A DNA stretch of 64,000 nucleotides from JAPPOI01 sp028818055. GTDB lineage: Bacteria > Pseudomonadota > Alphaproteobacteria > Rhodobacterales > Rhodobacteraceae. The notes below the pieces were generated by a model. That model saw nothing but the letters and a program-made list of their open reading frames with translations. It ran no database searches and was not told the DNA's origin. Location: the NCBI GenBank assembly GCA_965267405.1, contig OZ253954.1:3100001-3164000 (forward strand). Direction: 5' to 3'. The position numbers were made by a program, and so were the translations under genes. Positions 31,760 to 40,957 of the stretch are shown in pieces; position 1 is the first letter of the stretch; each line of letters opens with the position of its first letter.

Positions 31760-32677
31760 TTAGCTTGATGCGCGTGCAAGGCTGTCGGCTTTGAGCTTCT
31801 TGCGGTGTGCAATGATTTCTTCGGTTACGAAGTCCCGGAACGCGGCTATCCGCTGCGACTGTCGCAATTCCTCTGGAAACGCCAGATAAACAGGGATTTC
31901 GTTGGACTCGACTTCCGGCAGGATGCGGATCACTTCTGGAAAATCGTCCAAAACGTAATCGGGAAGCACACCAATCCCAAGATTTGCCCGCACGGCCTGC
32001 AAGACACCGAAGTAGTTGTTTACCGTGAGCATTGACGTGATGTCATAGGTGAGAAGTTCCTGAACAAGTCGTGCGCCGGCGTTGACCTGGGTCGCGTTGA
32101 CGTTCTGACAAATCAAACGGTGGTTTTTGAGATCCTCGAGGGTTTCAGGGGTGCCAAATTCTTCTAGGTATTCTGGCATTGCGTATAGGCGCATATGAAC
32201 TGTCATAAGCTTTCGACGGATCAAGTCAGCTTGGCTCGGTTCCTTCATGCGAATAGCAACGTCTGCCTCGCGCATCGGCAAGTCCAGCACACGCTCTTCC
32301 AGCATGAGATCGATCTTTAGCTCAGGATACTTGGCGTAGAGGTGAGGCAAGCGAGGCGCCAGCCACAATGATCCAAAACCGGTGGTTGTTGTTACGCGTA
32401 GCTCACCAAATACCTCTTCTTCGCTGTCGCGAATACGGGCTTCGGCGGCATCCAGTCGTTTGGACATCGCACTGGTCGCGTCGAACAATAATTCGCCCTG
32501 TTCGGTGAGAATCAGTCCACGCGCGTGACGGTGAAAAAGAGTGGAATTGAGCGATTCTTCCAACGCACGAATCTGTCGAGAAACGGCCGATTGGCTTAAA
32601 TGCAGCGTATCTCCTGCATGTGTCAGACTGCCTGCATCTGCTACCGCATGAAATATTCTTAGCTTATCCCAGTCCAT
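31760..32677 (-). CDS. LysR-family transcriptional regulator
   Basis: 305-residue LysR-type regulator. The N-terminal winged helix (about residues 1-60) includes LRIFHAVADAGSLTHAGDTL and LSQSAVSRQIRALEESL; a type 2 periplasmic-binding-protein-like effector domain fills residues 90-290. It is divergent from the indolepyruvate ferredoxin oxidoreductase gene, with 148 bp between them holding two clear palindromes, so it very likely controls that gene and itself. The effector might be an aromatic amino acid or keto acid, by inference. Confidence 0.92.
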   Translation of the reverse strand: MDWDKLRIFHAVADAGSLTHAGDTLHLSQSAVSRQIRALEESLNSTLFHRHARGLILTEQGELLFDATSAMSKRLDAAEARIRDSEEEVFGELRVTTTTGFGSLWLAPRLPHLYAKYPELKIDLMLEERVLDLPMREADVAIRMKEPSQADLIRRKLMTVHMRLYAMPEYLEEFGTPETLEDLKNHRLICQNVNATQVNAGARLVQELLTYDITSMLTVNNYFGVLQAVRANLGIGVLPDYVLDDFPEVIRILPEVESNEIPVYLAFPEELRQSQRIAAFRDFVTEEIIAHRKKLKADSLARASS

Positions 32678-32698
32678 CTCGATCCAATCTGCTCGCGT

Positions 32699-32802
32699 TT
32701 GCGATAACGTATTCGCAAGAATTTCGTCTGCCTCGCAAGCCTATAATCTTTCCAATTGTTTACCATGTTTTATTTTGTAGGTCAGACAATTTGACCTATA
32801 TT
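32699..32802 (+). promoter_or_regulatory. LysR/oxidoreductase divergent promoter with two palindromes
   Basis: TTGCGA-N8-TCGCAA (32699-32718) fits a LysR-type operator with a T-N11-A core near its own gene. AGGTCA-N7-TGACCT (32779-32797) is a second palindrome of another type. It lies directly before TATATT (32797-32802), a good -10 for the oxidoreductase gene, so a protein bound there would cover the promoter. The -35 is weak. Confidence 0.5.
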
Positions 32803-32825
32803 GGGTTCATCAGAACGGAGGCAGC

Positions 32826-35800
32826 ATGGATCACGGCAAAATCAGTCTTGGCGACAAGTACGATCTTTCCAAAAGTCCTGTTCTGATGAACGGAACGCAG
32901 GCTCTGGTCCGCTTGATGATCTTGCAGGCCGCCCGGGACAAAGCAGCGGGCCTGAACACAGCTGGATATGTATCGGGGTATCGCGGATCACCGCTGGGAG
33001 CGGTTGATCAGCAAATGACTTTGGCGTCGCAAGAGTTAAAGGCTTCCAATATCAAATTTCAGGCAGGTCTGAACGAGGACCTCGCCGCTACCGCAATCTG
33101 GGGAACCCAACAGGCGGAGTTGCGTGGAGAGGGTCAATACGATGGCGTTTTTTCGCTTTGGTATGGAAAAGGACCCGGTGTCGACCGAAGCGGAGATGCA
33201 CTGAGACACGCAAACATGGCCGGTACATCACCAAACGGCGGTGTTCTGATGGCCATGGGCGATGATCACACCGGGGAAAGCTCAACTACGTGCCATCAAT
33301 CGGATTGGGCGTTGATGGATGCTTATATTCCGGTCCTGTCGCCAGCGGGCGTCCAAGAGATTTTGGACTATGGTCTCTATGGGTTCGCATTAAGCCGATA
33401 CTCCGGCCTCTGGGCTGGTCTGAAACTCATGAAGGATACGGTGGAGGTGACATCCGTCGTCGATGGCCGTCCCGATCGTATGACGTTCGAAACCCCGAAG
33501 TTTGAAATGCCCGAGGGCGGTTTAAACATCCGTCTGGGCGACCATTGGATTCAGCAAGAAGCCCGCATTATCGACCACAAACGTTTCGCAGCCGAGGCGT
33601 TTGCCCGCGCCAATCGGATTGATCGACGAGTTTGGGGTAAGCCCGGAGCCAAGATTGGTTTTGTCGCGGCAGGCAAAAACTGGTTGGACCTGAGCCACGC
33701 TCTTAGCCTTCTTGGATTGGACGGAAACAAGGCGGCCGAGCTGGGCATCACCACATACAAAATCGGCCAAACATTCCCCATGGACATGTCGTCATTCCAT
33801 GATTGGGCGGAAGGTTTGGACCTAATCGTAGTCGTTGAGGAGAAACGAAAACTTATCGAGATCCAAATCAAGGAAGCGATCTTTGATGATCGGCGCGGAC
33901 GTCGAGTTTACGGTTGGTATAAGGGCGGCGCCGGTAGACTTCACCAAGAAGAGCTATTTCCGACTCGCATGGCCCTTGATCCGGTGATGATTGCCGAAAA
34001 AATTGGAGAAATACTGGTTGAGGAAGAAACCGCCACAGACGAAGTCAAAGCCAGACTAGAAAATGTGAAAGCATCCAAGGCTGCTGATAATGCGCCTGAG
34101 ATTGCTACGCGGACGCCGTATTTCTGTTCGGGATGCCCGCACAATACATCGACCAAGGTTCCGGACGGCAGCCGTGCTTATGCAGGGATTGGCTGCCATA
34201 TCATGGCGCTTTGGATGGATCGCGAGACAAGTGGCTACACGCATATGGGCGCTGAGGGCGCGAATTGGTTGGGTGAGGCACCATTTTCCAGTCGCGACCA
34301 TGTTTTTCAGAACATGGGCGATGGCACCTACAACCATTCAGGACTTTTGGCGATCCGGGCAGCGCTGACGACAGACGCCAACATTACCTACAAACTTCTT
34401 TACAACGATGCTGTTGCCATGACCGGCGGGCAATCGAACGATGGCAATCTGCCGCCTGATCGAATTGCACGTGAACTGCTCGCCATGGGTGTGAAGAACG
34501 TTGCAGTGGTGTTTGACGCCAAAGAAGAACCTATCAGGTCTGACTTTCCCAAAGAGGTCGAATGGCACGAGCGAGTTGCATTACCCGAAGTTCAGAACCG
34601 CTACAAATCGCTTAAGGGCGTCTCGGCCATCTTGTTCATTCAAACCTGTGCCGCCGAGAAGCGGCGCAGGCGTAAGCGGGGACAATTTCCCGATCCAGAC
34701 AGACGAGTCTTCATCAACACTGATATTTGTGAAGGTTGCGGTGACTGTGGGGTTCAATCCAACTGCGTCTCGATTGTTCCTGTGGAAACCGAATTTGGCC
34801 GCAAGCGGGCGATCGAACAGTCATCGTGTAACAAGGACTTCTCGTGCCTGAATGGGTTCTGCCCGTCGTTCGTAACCATTGAAGGGGCCACGCCCAAGAA
34901 AGGCGCGGGCATTGAGATTGAAACAGGTGACCTGCCAACCCCCGATCTTCCCTCAATTTCTGGAACCCACAACGTCGTCATCACAGGGGTTGGTGGAACC
35001 GGCGTTGTCACAATTGGCGCGCTTCTTGCAATGGCCGCTCACGTCGATGGAAAGGGTGCAGGTGTCATGGAAATGGCCGGGCTCGCCCAAAAAGGCGGCG
35101 CAGTCCACATTCATTGCCGCCTTGCAAATCGACCGGAAGATATCAGCGCAATTCGTGTCGCGACCGGAGAGACAGATACACTGATTGGCGGTGATTTGGT
35201 TGTTTCGGCAGGGTCCAAAACGCTTGGGTTAACGAAACTTGGACAAACCAAAGCGGTGGTCAACAGCCATGAGATCATTACAGGCGACTTCACCCGCGAT
35301 ACCGAGTTTCGCATTCCAGGAGAGCGACTGAGTTTGTCGCTCGAGGCGCGTTTGAAGGACGGTCTTGCGCAATTCGACGCGACGACATTGTCGGCCAAGG
35401 TGATGGGTGATGCCATCTACTCCAACATGATCCTTCTTGGCGCGTCCTGGCAGCTGGGGCAGTTGCCGCTGACCGCAGATGCCATTCGGGAGGCCATCCG
35501 TCTGAACGGTGCGAAAGTTGATGCAAACCTTAAGGCTTTTGAGATCGGTCGGTGGGCTGCAGTCCACGCGAAAGATGTCGAGGCAATGGTGTCCGGAGAT
35601 TTGGCTGAATTGCCGAAGACCCTGAATGATCGAATTGCGATACGCGAGGAACATTTGCGTGCCTATCAGGGGGCGCGACTGGTCAAACGCTACCGTAAGC
35701 TAGTCGACATGGCACAGGGCGATGAGGCGCGAGAGGCGATTGCACTCGGTTATCATAAGTTGCTGACTTATAAAGACGAATATGAAGTTGCACGCCTTTT

Positions 35801-36239
35801 GCAGCAAACCCGTGAAAAGGCAGAGGCTGAGTTTGAAGGCGATCTGAAGCTAAGTTATCATCTCGCCCCGCCATTGTTGGCCCGAAAAGGTTCAAATGGT
35901 CGGCCGACAAAACGCGCCTTCGGAAGCGTTTGGGAGCGTGCTTGGCCACTGATGGCGAAATTGAGATGGCTGCGTGGTACGCCTTTTGATCCATTTGGCT
36001 ACTCAAAAGATCGGCGCCTCGAAAGGAAGCTCATTCGCCAGTACGAACGCGACATCAAGAAACTGTTGAAAGAGAACACAATTGGCGATGCGGCGTTGGA
36101 ACTTATGCGCCTGCCACTTCAAATTCGCGGTTTCGGTCCGGTGAAAGAGCAGAACGCTGAAGCCGCCGCAAAGCGGCGCGGTGAACTTCTGGATGAGATC
36201 GCCAGCCCCACACCGCCTGAAAAAATGGCAGCTGAGTAA
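32826..36239 (+). CDS. Indolepyruvate ferredoxin oxidoreductase, fused subunits
   Basis: 1137-residue cytosolic enzyme that oxidatively decarboxylates aryl pyruvates (from Trp, Phe, Tyr) to aryl-acetyl-CoA with ferredoxin. Alpha and beta parts are fused. The N-terminal region has GYRGSPLGAVDQQM; the TPP-binding region has CSGCPHNTSTKVPDGSRAYAG near 435; a 4Fe-4S motif CEGCGDCGVQSNC lies near 637. The gamma-type domain follows from about 715 (GVGGTGVVTIGALLA). The start ATG has GGAGGCAGC ahead. The divergent LysR gene is the presumed regulator. The enoyl-CoA hydratase of PaaG type at 43855 could act later in the same phenylacetyl-CoA route, though it is 8 kb away. Confidence 0.94.
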   Translation: MDHGKISLGDKYDLSKSPVLMNGTQALVRLMILQAARDKAAGLNTAGYVSGYRGSPLGAVDQQMTLASQELKASNIKFQAGLNEDLAATAIWGTQQAELRGEGQYDGVFSLWYGKGPGVDRSGDALRHANMAGTSPNGGVLMAMGDDHTGESSTTCHQSDWALMDAYIPVLSPAGVQEILDYGLYGFALSRYSGLWAGLKLMKDTVEVTSVVDGRPDRMTFETPKFEMPEGGLNIRLGDHWIQQEARIIDHKRFAAEAFARANRIDRRVWGKPGAKIGFVAAGKNWLDLSHALSLLGLDGNKAAELGITTYKIGQTFPMDMSSFHDWAEGLDLIVVVEEKRKLIEIQIKEAIFDDRRGRRVYGWYKGGAGRLHQEELFPTRMALDPVMIAEKIGEILVEEETATDEVKARLENVKASKAADNAPEIATRTPYFCSGCPHNTSTKVPDGSRAYAGIGCHIMALWMDRETSGYTHMGAEGANWLGEAPFSSRDHVFQNMGDGTYNHSGLLAIRAALTTDANITYKLLYNDAVAMTGGQSNDGNLPPDRIARELLAMGVKNVAVVFDAKEEPIRSDFPKEVEWHERVALPEVQNRYKSLKGVSAILFIQTCAAEKRRRRKRGQFPDPDRRVFINTDICEGCGDCGVQSNCVSIVPVETEFGRKRAIEQSSCNKDFSCLNGFCPSFVTIEGATPKKGAGIEIETGDLPTPDLPSISGTHNVVITGVGGTGVVTIGALLAMAAHVDGKGAGVMEMAGLAQKGGAVHIHCRLANRPEDISAIRVATGETDTLIGGDLVVSAGSKTLGLTKLGQTKAVVNSHEIITGDFTRDTEFRIPGERLSLSLEARLKDGLAQFDATTLSAKVMGDAIYSNMILLGASWQLGQLPLTADAIREAIRLNGAKVDANLKAFEIGRWAAVHAKDVEAMVSGDLAELPKTLNDRIAIREEHLRAYQGARLVKRYRKLVDMAQGDEAREAIALGYHKLLTYKDEYEVARLLQQTREKAEAEFEGDLKLSYHLAPPLLARKGSNGRPTKRAFGSVWERAWPLMAKLRWLRGTPFDPFGYSKDRRLERKLIRQYERDIKKLLKENTIGDAALELMRLPLQIRGFGPVKEQNAEAAAKRRGELLDEIASPTPPEKMAAE

Positions 36240-36263
36240 AGTCAGCGTCAATTTTGCGTCAGC

Positions 36264-36281
36264 ATGACATGAAACTGTCAT
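36264..36281 (+). promoter_or_regulatory. Possible PhoB box
   Basis: ATGACAT-GAAA-CTGTCAT: the second heptamer is a perfect Pho-box repeat and the first matches 5 of 7, with the proper 4-base A-rich spacer. It ends 19 bp before the annotated acyltransferase start, which is close for a -35 element; the true start may be further downstream. Confidence 0.35.
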
Positions 36282-36300
36282 TAATCCTCGCCAATCTTGC

Positions 36301-37251
36301 GTGATCAAATTAGGTCGGGCGAAACACAGGCCAAAAGTACGTCGTGCAGTGAAAAACGCAGCCAGAGATATTTCTTATGCCTACTCGGCGGAAACGCGCA
36401 GCGGTCGTGCCGTTATACGTGTCCTGGAAAATGCGACGGGACGCCTTCGGCTGATCAAACGCGCGCGTGGTTACGAAAGCGAAGTGGCGAACGGCAACGA
36501 CTTTTGGGACGTCATGGTCCAGCGTTACGGCTTGAGCTTGGACGTGATTGGCGGTTCACTCTCGAACATTCCGAAAGATGGCCCCTTGGTCTTAGTCGCC
36601 AATCACCCCTACGGTATTCTCGACGGGCTGATGATGGGACATATTCTGAGTTGTGTCCGGCAGCGTGATTTTCGGATTTTGGCGCACCGCGTTTTCCGAA
36701 AAGCTGAGGATCTTGAAAAGATCATCCTGCCAATTTCATTCGACAACACCCGTGATGCCATGGCTTTAAATCTGAGTACCCGCCGGACTGCATTGGAGTA
36801 CCTCGGGAACGGCGGTGCCATTGGTGTTTTCCCTGGCGGTACCGTGTCGACATCGCTGAAGCCTTTTTCTCAGCCCATGGATCCGGGATGGCGATCCTTC
36901 ACTGCGAAGATGATTGCGAAAGCTCAACCAACAGTAATTCCGATCTACTTCGAGGGATCAAACTCTCGGCTGTTCCAGGTCGCTAGTCATCTGCATTCAA
37001 CGTTGCGGATGGCTTTGCTGATCAATGAATTTAAACGGAAGGTCGACGAGCCTGTGAAAGTTGTCATTGGCAAGCCAATTTCACCGGACGATATCCAGTC
37101 TCGTCGTAACAATCCGATTGCAATGATGGACTTTTTGCGCGCTTCGACCTATGCCCTGTCGCCGAAGCCGTTGCGATCTTTGGATTACGGTTTCGAGTTC
37201 GAAGATAAGCACAAAAGGGCGATGTCCGATGGCCGTGGGCATACTGGATAG
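36301..37251 (+). CDS. Lysophospholipid/aminolipid acyltransferase (PlsC type)
   Basis: 316-residue acyltransferase of the hemolysin-like PlsC group. The acceptor motif is VANHPYGILDG near residue 100, with the catalytic His and Asp, and a second block is GVFPGGTVSTS near 177. Such enzymes acylate lysolipids, including the O-acylation step of ornithine or glutamine aminolipids (OlsA/SalA-like). A Pho-box-like site just upstream would suit lipid remodelling under phosphate starvation. The GTG at 36301 lacks a good ribosome site, so a start further in (for example GTG 36349) is possible. The 3' end overlaps murI by 23 bp. Confidence 0.82.
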   Translation: MIKLGRAKHRPKVRRAVKNAARDISYAYSAETRSGRAVIRVLENATGRLRLIKRARGYESEVANGNDFWDVMVQRYGLSLDVIGGSLSNIPKDGPLVLVANHPYGILDGLMMGHILSCVRQRDFRILAHRVFRKAEDLEKIILPISFDNTRDAMALNLSTRRTALEYLGNGGAIGVFPGGTVSTSLKPFSQPMDPGWRSFTAKMIAKAQPTVIPIYFEGSNSRLFQVASHLHSTLRMALLINEFKRKVDEPVKVVIGKPISPDDIQSRRNNPIAMMDFLRASTYALSPKPLRSLDYGFEFEDKHKRAMSDGRGHTG

Positions 37252-38041
37252 TGGACTTGGCGGGCTGACAGTCTTGAAAGCTGTCACAGAGCGCATGCCT
37301 GACGTGCCTTTCGTGTACTACGGCGACAATGCGCACACGCCGTACGGCACACGTGACGCGGACGACGTCTATAATCTGACTGTGAAGGGCACAGAGCGTC
37401 TTTTTGCGGCTGGATGCGATCTGGTTATTCTGGCCTGCAATACGGCGTCTGCGGCGGCGCTTCGGCGGATGCAGGAAGGCTGGGTACCGGAAGGTAAACG
37501 CGTGCTTGGCGTTTTTGTTCCGCTGATCGAGGCGCTGACCGAACGACAGTGGGGCGATAATTCTCCGCCGCGCGAAGTCTCGGTAAACCATGTCGCTTTG
37601 TTCGCCACTCCCGCGACTGTTAGCAGCCGTGCCTTCCAACGTGAGCTGGCATTCCGCGCCATCGGCGTCGATGTCGAGGCGCAAGCGTGCGGAGGCGTTG
37701 TCGACGCAATCGAAGACGGCGACATGATTTTGGCTGAAGCTTTGGTCCGCAGCCATGTCGATGCTCTGAAAAGAAAGATGCCGAACCCGGACGCGGCCGT
37801 TTTGGGATGCACCCACTATCCCATTGTCGAGAGTGTGTTTCAGGACGCATTGGGTTCGGAGGTGAAGGTTTTTTCACAAGCCGACCTTGTGGCGGAAAGC
37901 TTAGCCGACTATTTGGAGCGCCACCCGGAGATGCGGGGCAAAGGCGAAGTTTCGATGTTTTTGACAACTGGTGATCCGCAACGTGTGAGCGATCAGGCAA
38001 CACGATTCTTGCGACGACGTATCGATTTTCACGCTGCATGA
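37229..38041 (+). CDS. murI: Glutamate racemase
   Basis: Cofactor-independent racemase making D-glutamate for peptidoglycan. The ATG at 37229 (MAVGILDSGLGGLTV) gives 270 residues, the family length, and overlaps the acyltransferase gene by 23 bp; an upstream in-frame start would add an unlikely 26 residues. Both catalytic cysteines are present, in LACNTASAAAL near residue 71 and LGCTHYP near 193. The substrate motif YYGDNAHTPYG lies near residue 30. Confidence 0.95.
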   Translation: MAVGILDSGLGGLTVLKAVTERMPDVPFVYYGDNAHTPYGTRDADDVYNLTVKGTERLFAAGCDLVILACNTASAAALRRMQEGWVPEGKRVLGVFVPLIEALTERQWGDNSPPREVSVNHVALFATPATVSSRAFQRELAFRAIGVDVEAQACGGVVDAIEDGDMILAEALVRSHVDALKRKMPNPDAAVLGCTHYPIVESVFQDALGSEVKVFSQADLVAESLADYLERHPEMRGKGEVSMFLTTGDPQRVSDQATRFLRRRIDFHAA

Positions 38042-38096
38042 TTGCGGCGCAAATCCACACGTCTTAAACATTCAAAAATTCTGAAGGAGTGGGCAC

Positions 38097-39125
38097 ATGC
38101 CCCATAACATCGCCATTCTGGGCGCGAGCGGTTACACAGGTGCGGAACTTGTCCGGCTGATCGCAACGCACCCAAGTTTTGAGATCAAGGCGCTTTCCGG
38201 CGATCGGAAAGCCGGCCAACCAATGGCATCGGTCTATCCACACTTGCGTCACATGAACCTGCCAGACCTGTGTCGGATCGAAGATATCGATTTTTCAGAC
38301 ATCGACATGGTGTTCTGTGCATTGCCGCATGCCACCAGCCAAGCGGTTATCAAGGCTTTGCCGGACGGTAAGAAAGTCGTCGACCTTTCGGCCGACTTTC
38401 GGCTTCAGGACGAAGCGGCTTATGAGACGTGGTATGGCAAGCCCCATTCTGCGCCTGATCTGCAAAAGAAAGCTGTGTACGGCCTGACAGAGTTCTATCG
38501 CTCTGAAATTGCAGGTGCGTCTTTGGTCGCCGGGACAGGATGTAACGCCGCAACCGGCCAATTCGCACTGCGTCCATTGGTGGGCGCGGGCGTCATAGAC
38601 CTTGATGATATCATCATGGACCTCAAGGCAGCTGCGTCAGGCGCTGGACGCTCCGCGAAAGAGCATCTCCTGATTTCAGAGCTTTATGAAAACGTGAAGC
38701 CATATTCGATGGGCGGAAAACACCGGCACTTGGGTGAATTTGACCAGGAACTGAGCAAGGTTGCTGGCCGTCCTGTAACTGTGCAGCTCAGCCCTCACTT
38801 GCTTCCGGCGTCCCGCGGTATTGTCGTGACGTCCTACCTTAAAGGTGAGGCTGAAGCGGTTCATGCCGCGTTGCAAGATGCCTATGTCGATGAGGTGTTC
38901 ATTCAAGTGCTTCCAATGGGGGAAGTGCCGCAGATGAAAGATGTCCGGGCCTCGAACTTCTGCCATATTGGCGTCGTTGGTGACCGGATCCCAGGCCGAG
39001 TGACCGTGGTTGCAGTTCTTGATAACCTCACAAAGGGTTCAGCAGGGCAAGCAATTCAGAATGCAAACCTTATGTTGGGTTTGGAAGAAACAACGGGGCT
39101 TATGGCCGCGCCAGTTTATCCGTGA
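38097..39125 (+). CDS. argC: N-acetyl-gamma-glutamyl-phosphate reductase
   Basis: NADPH-dependent reductase of arginine biosynthesis. The 342-residue protein starts HNIAILGASGYTGAELVRL, a nucleotide-binding loop, and carries the catalytic Cys in AGTGCNAATGQ near residue 147, in the form usual for alphaproteobacterial ArgC. The HRHLGEFDQEL motif near 205 holds the second catalytic His. A good ribosome site (GGAG) precedes it. Five bases separate it from ccmE, so the two are probably co-transcribed. Confidence 0.96.
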   Translation: MPHNIAILGASGYTGAELVRLIATHPSFEIKALSGDRKAGQPMASVYPHLRHMNLPDLCRIEDIDFSDIDMVFCALPHATSQAVIKALPDGKKVVDLSADFRLQDEAAYETWYGKPHSAPDLQKKAVYGLTEFYRSEIAGASLVAGTGCNAATGQFALRPLVGAGVIDLDDIIMDLKAAASGAGRSAKEHLLISELYENVKPYSMGGKHRHLGEFDQELSKVAGRPVTVQLSPHLLPASRGIVVTSYLKGEAEAVHAALQDAYVDEVFIQVLPMGEVPQMKDVRASNFCHIGVVGDRIPGRVTVVAVLDNLTKGSAGQAIQNANLMLGLEETTGLMAAPVYP

Positions 39126-39131
39126 GGTGTC

Positions 39132-39590
39132 ATGAAAGGGCTTAAAAAGCGCCGTCGCATACAGATCATTGTTCTCGCCGTGGCCTCGATGGCAGCGGCG
39201 TTCACGGCATTTTACTTGGCTGCGCCGGATGCATTCCAGTACTTCCGAAGCCCCAGTGAAGTGGTGGCAGCCCCACCAGCCGAAACTGAGATCTTTCGAA
39301 TTGGTGGTTTGGTCGAAGAAGGTACATTGGTCCGCGGCGAAGGCGAAGTTATCACCTTTAGTGTGACCGATGGCGGTGCTTCGGTTCCCGTGACCTATAC
39401 CGGAGTTTTGCCCGATTTGTTTAATGAGGGCGAAGGCATGGTGGGTACCGGACGATACGTGAACAACGTGTTCGAAGCTTCTGAAATCCTTGCGCGACAT
39501 GATGAAACCTACATGCCTGCTGAAGTGATAGATGCTTTGAAAGAACAGGGCGTCTATCAAGAGCCGGACGCTGAATTACAGACCAATTAA
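39132..39590 (+). CDS. ccmE: Cytochrome c maturation heme chaperone CcmE
   Basis: Periplasmic, membrane-anchored heme chaperone that takes heme from CcmC and delivers it to CcmF/H. The 152-residue protein has a basic N-terminus, one membrane helix (about residues 12-32) and an OB-fold domain. The covalent heme-binding His lies in ILARHDETYMP near residue 122, with the conserved Tyr four residues on. Its partners ccmF and ccmH are 1.7 kb downstream, beyond an inserted lysis cassette. Confidence 0.95.
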   Translation: MKGLKKRRRIQIIVLAVASMAAAFTAFYLAAPDAFQYFRSPSEVVAAPPAETEIFRIGGLVEEGTLVRGEGEVITFSVTDGGASVPVTYTGVLPDLFNEGEGMVGTGRYVNNVFEASEILARHDETYMPAEVIDALKEQGVYQEPDAELQTN

Positions 39591-39637
39591 CCTTTTTTCC
39601 TGAGCCTTGCGCTGAATAATTTGGGTGCGAGGATCAC

Positions 39638-40249
39638 ATGCCTACAGTTGAGAGTATCGCCTCGGCGATCATTGCCCGCGAAGGCGGTTACGTGAACGAC
39701 CGCGATGATCCGGGTGGAGCAACAAAGTACGGCGTGACAGTCCACACGATGCGTCGTTTGGGGCTAGACCTAAATCAAGACGGGCGGATTGATGCATCTG
39801 ATGTTCAGTCGCTGTCAAAGTCTCAGGCCAAACGCATTTTCATTGACCACTATTTTCATGCCCCACGAATAGCGGATCTACCGACGCCCCTGCATGCCAC
39901 AGTTTTCGATATGCGGGTGAATGCTGGCGGATGGGCTGTTCGTATTCTGCAGCGATTGACAACGAAAATGGGCTTTCCGGCGCGCGATGACGGTGTGATT
40001 GGTCCGCAAACGCTTGAAGCCGTGCGTCGCGCAGTGCGGGCAGCGCCCAACCACATTGTCGATGCGTATGGGATAGAAAGGCGCAACTACTATTACTCCC
40101 TTGCAGATCGTCGGCCCAGTAGTCGGAAGTTTGCGCGTCGATCGGATGGCGGCAAAGGCGGATGGATACGTCGAGCCGAAGAATTCATTTCACCAAAGTT
40201 TCACTTATCAGATGCTGATCACCGCGAAAGGACATCGTCATGGGGATGA
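39638..40249 (+). CDS. GH108 N-acetylmuramidase (holin-associated endolysin)
   Basis: Cytosolic peptidoglycan hydrolase of glycoside hydrolase family 108, 203 residues. The catalytic Glu is residue 15 in AREGGYVND. Following segments DDPGGATKYGVT and the C-terminal domain beginning near GVIGPQTLEAV (peptidoglycan-binding type) match phage-like endolysins. There is no signal peptide, so it needs a holin to reach the wall. The next gene, which it overlaps by 10 bp, encodes one. In Rhodobacter capsulatus a similar endolysin-holin pair outside the main cluster releases gene transfer agent particles; this copy is a good candidate for that role. Confidence 0.92.
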   Translation: MPTVESIASAIIAREGGYVNDRDDPGGATKYGVTVHTMRRLGLDLNQDGRIDASDVQSLSKSQAKRIFIDHYFHAPRIADLPTPLHATVFDMRVNAGGWAVRILQRLTTKMGFPARDDGVIGPQTLEAVRRAVRAAPNHIVDAYGIERRNYYYSLADRRPSSRKFARRSDGGKGGWIRRAEEFISPKFHLSDADHRERTSSWG

Positions 40250-40785
40250 TCGGAAGCCTGCTCGCCACACTTTTTGGCGGCACACGCAATGTCGTGAGGG
40301 AAACGGTCGAAGTGTTTCGGCCAAATGCCGAAGCTCAAGCGGTGCGCGATGCCGCGCAATCGGCCGCGGCCCTGGCGCAATTCGCCGCGGAATTTGGACA
40401 CACGACGAGTGCGTTTGATCGGTTGATTGATGGGCTCAATCGACTTCCGAGACCGATGTTGGCTTTTGGGACGATTGGTCTTTTCGTTGCGGCGCTGTTC
40501 GACCCGGTGTGGTTCTCGGCAAGGATGCAGGGCATAACACTGATCCCAGAGCCTATGTGGTGGCTTATGGGTGCCATCGTTTCGTTTTACTTTGGCGCAC
40601 GTCATCATGCGAAATCACAGGACTTTCAAAAAGGCCTTTGGGCGACGCTCGCGCGCACCTCGCAGGTCGTCGACAACATCAAGGAACTTGAATCGTTGGA
40701 AGGCGTCGAAGCCGCAGATGACGAAATGATGGACTTCGATGCCAACCCAGCCTTGGAAGATTGGCGCAACAATGTCCGGCGGTGA
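40240..40785 (+). CDS. Holin, three-transmembrane type
   Basis: 181-residue membrane protein of the phage holin family with three transmembrane segments. The N-terminal part is amphipathic and Ala-rich (about residues 28-50); clear helices are PMLAFGTIGLFVAALF near 72-88 and WWLMGAIVSFYFGAR near 105-120, and a charged C-terminal tail follows. The ribosome site AAGGACATCGTC is good. The start overlaps the muramidase gene and the end overlaps the next small gene by 14 bp. It would form the lesions through which the muramidase crosses the inner membrane. Confidence 0.88.
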   Translation: MGMIGSLLATLFGGTRNVVRETVEVFRPNAEAQAVRDAAQSAAALAQFAAEFGHTTSAFDRLIDGLNRLPRPMLAFGTIGLFVAALFDPVWFSARMQGITLIPEPMWWLMGAIVSFYFGARHHAKSQDFQKGLWATLARTSQVVDNIKELESLEGVEAADDEMMDFDANPALEDWRNNVRR

Positions 40786-40957
40786 AAGTGTCTTTTCGTT
40801 GGTTGCAGAGCACGGGCCGTGGGTCGTGCTGGTCTTCTTCCTGCTTTGGCGCGACATCCAGAAAGAGCAAGCCACGCGCGCTGTTCTCGACAAGAACGCG
40901 ATTGTCCTGACGGAGATTGCAACAGTTATACGTGAACGCATGCCGAGGGCACATTAA
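40772..40957 (+). CDS. 61-residue membrane protein of the lysis cassette
   Basis: Small protein with one N-terminal membrane helix (EHGPWVVLVFFLLWRDI, about residues 11-27) and a charged helical tail ending RERMPRAH. The ATG at 40772 lies inside the holin gene (14-bp overlap), and the stop overlaps the next start by one base (TAATG). Topology and position resemble small spanin-like or holin-accessory proteins, but no lipobox is present. Its conservation in other genomes cannot be checked from the sequence. Confidence 0.72.
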   Translation: MSGGESVFSLVAEHGPWVVLVFFLLWRDIQKEQATRAVLDKNAIVLTEIATVIRERMPRAH

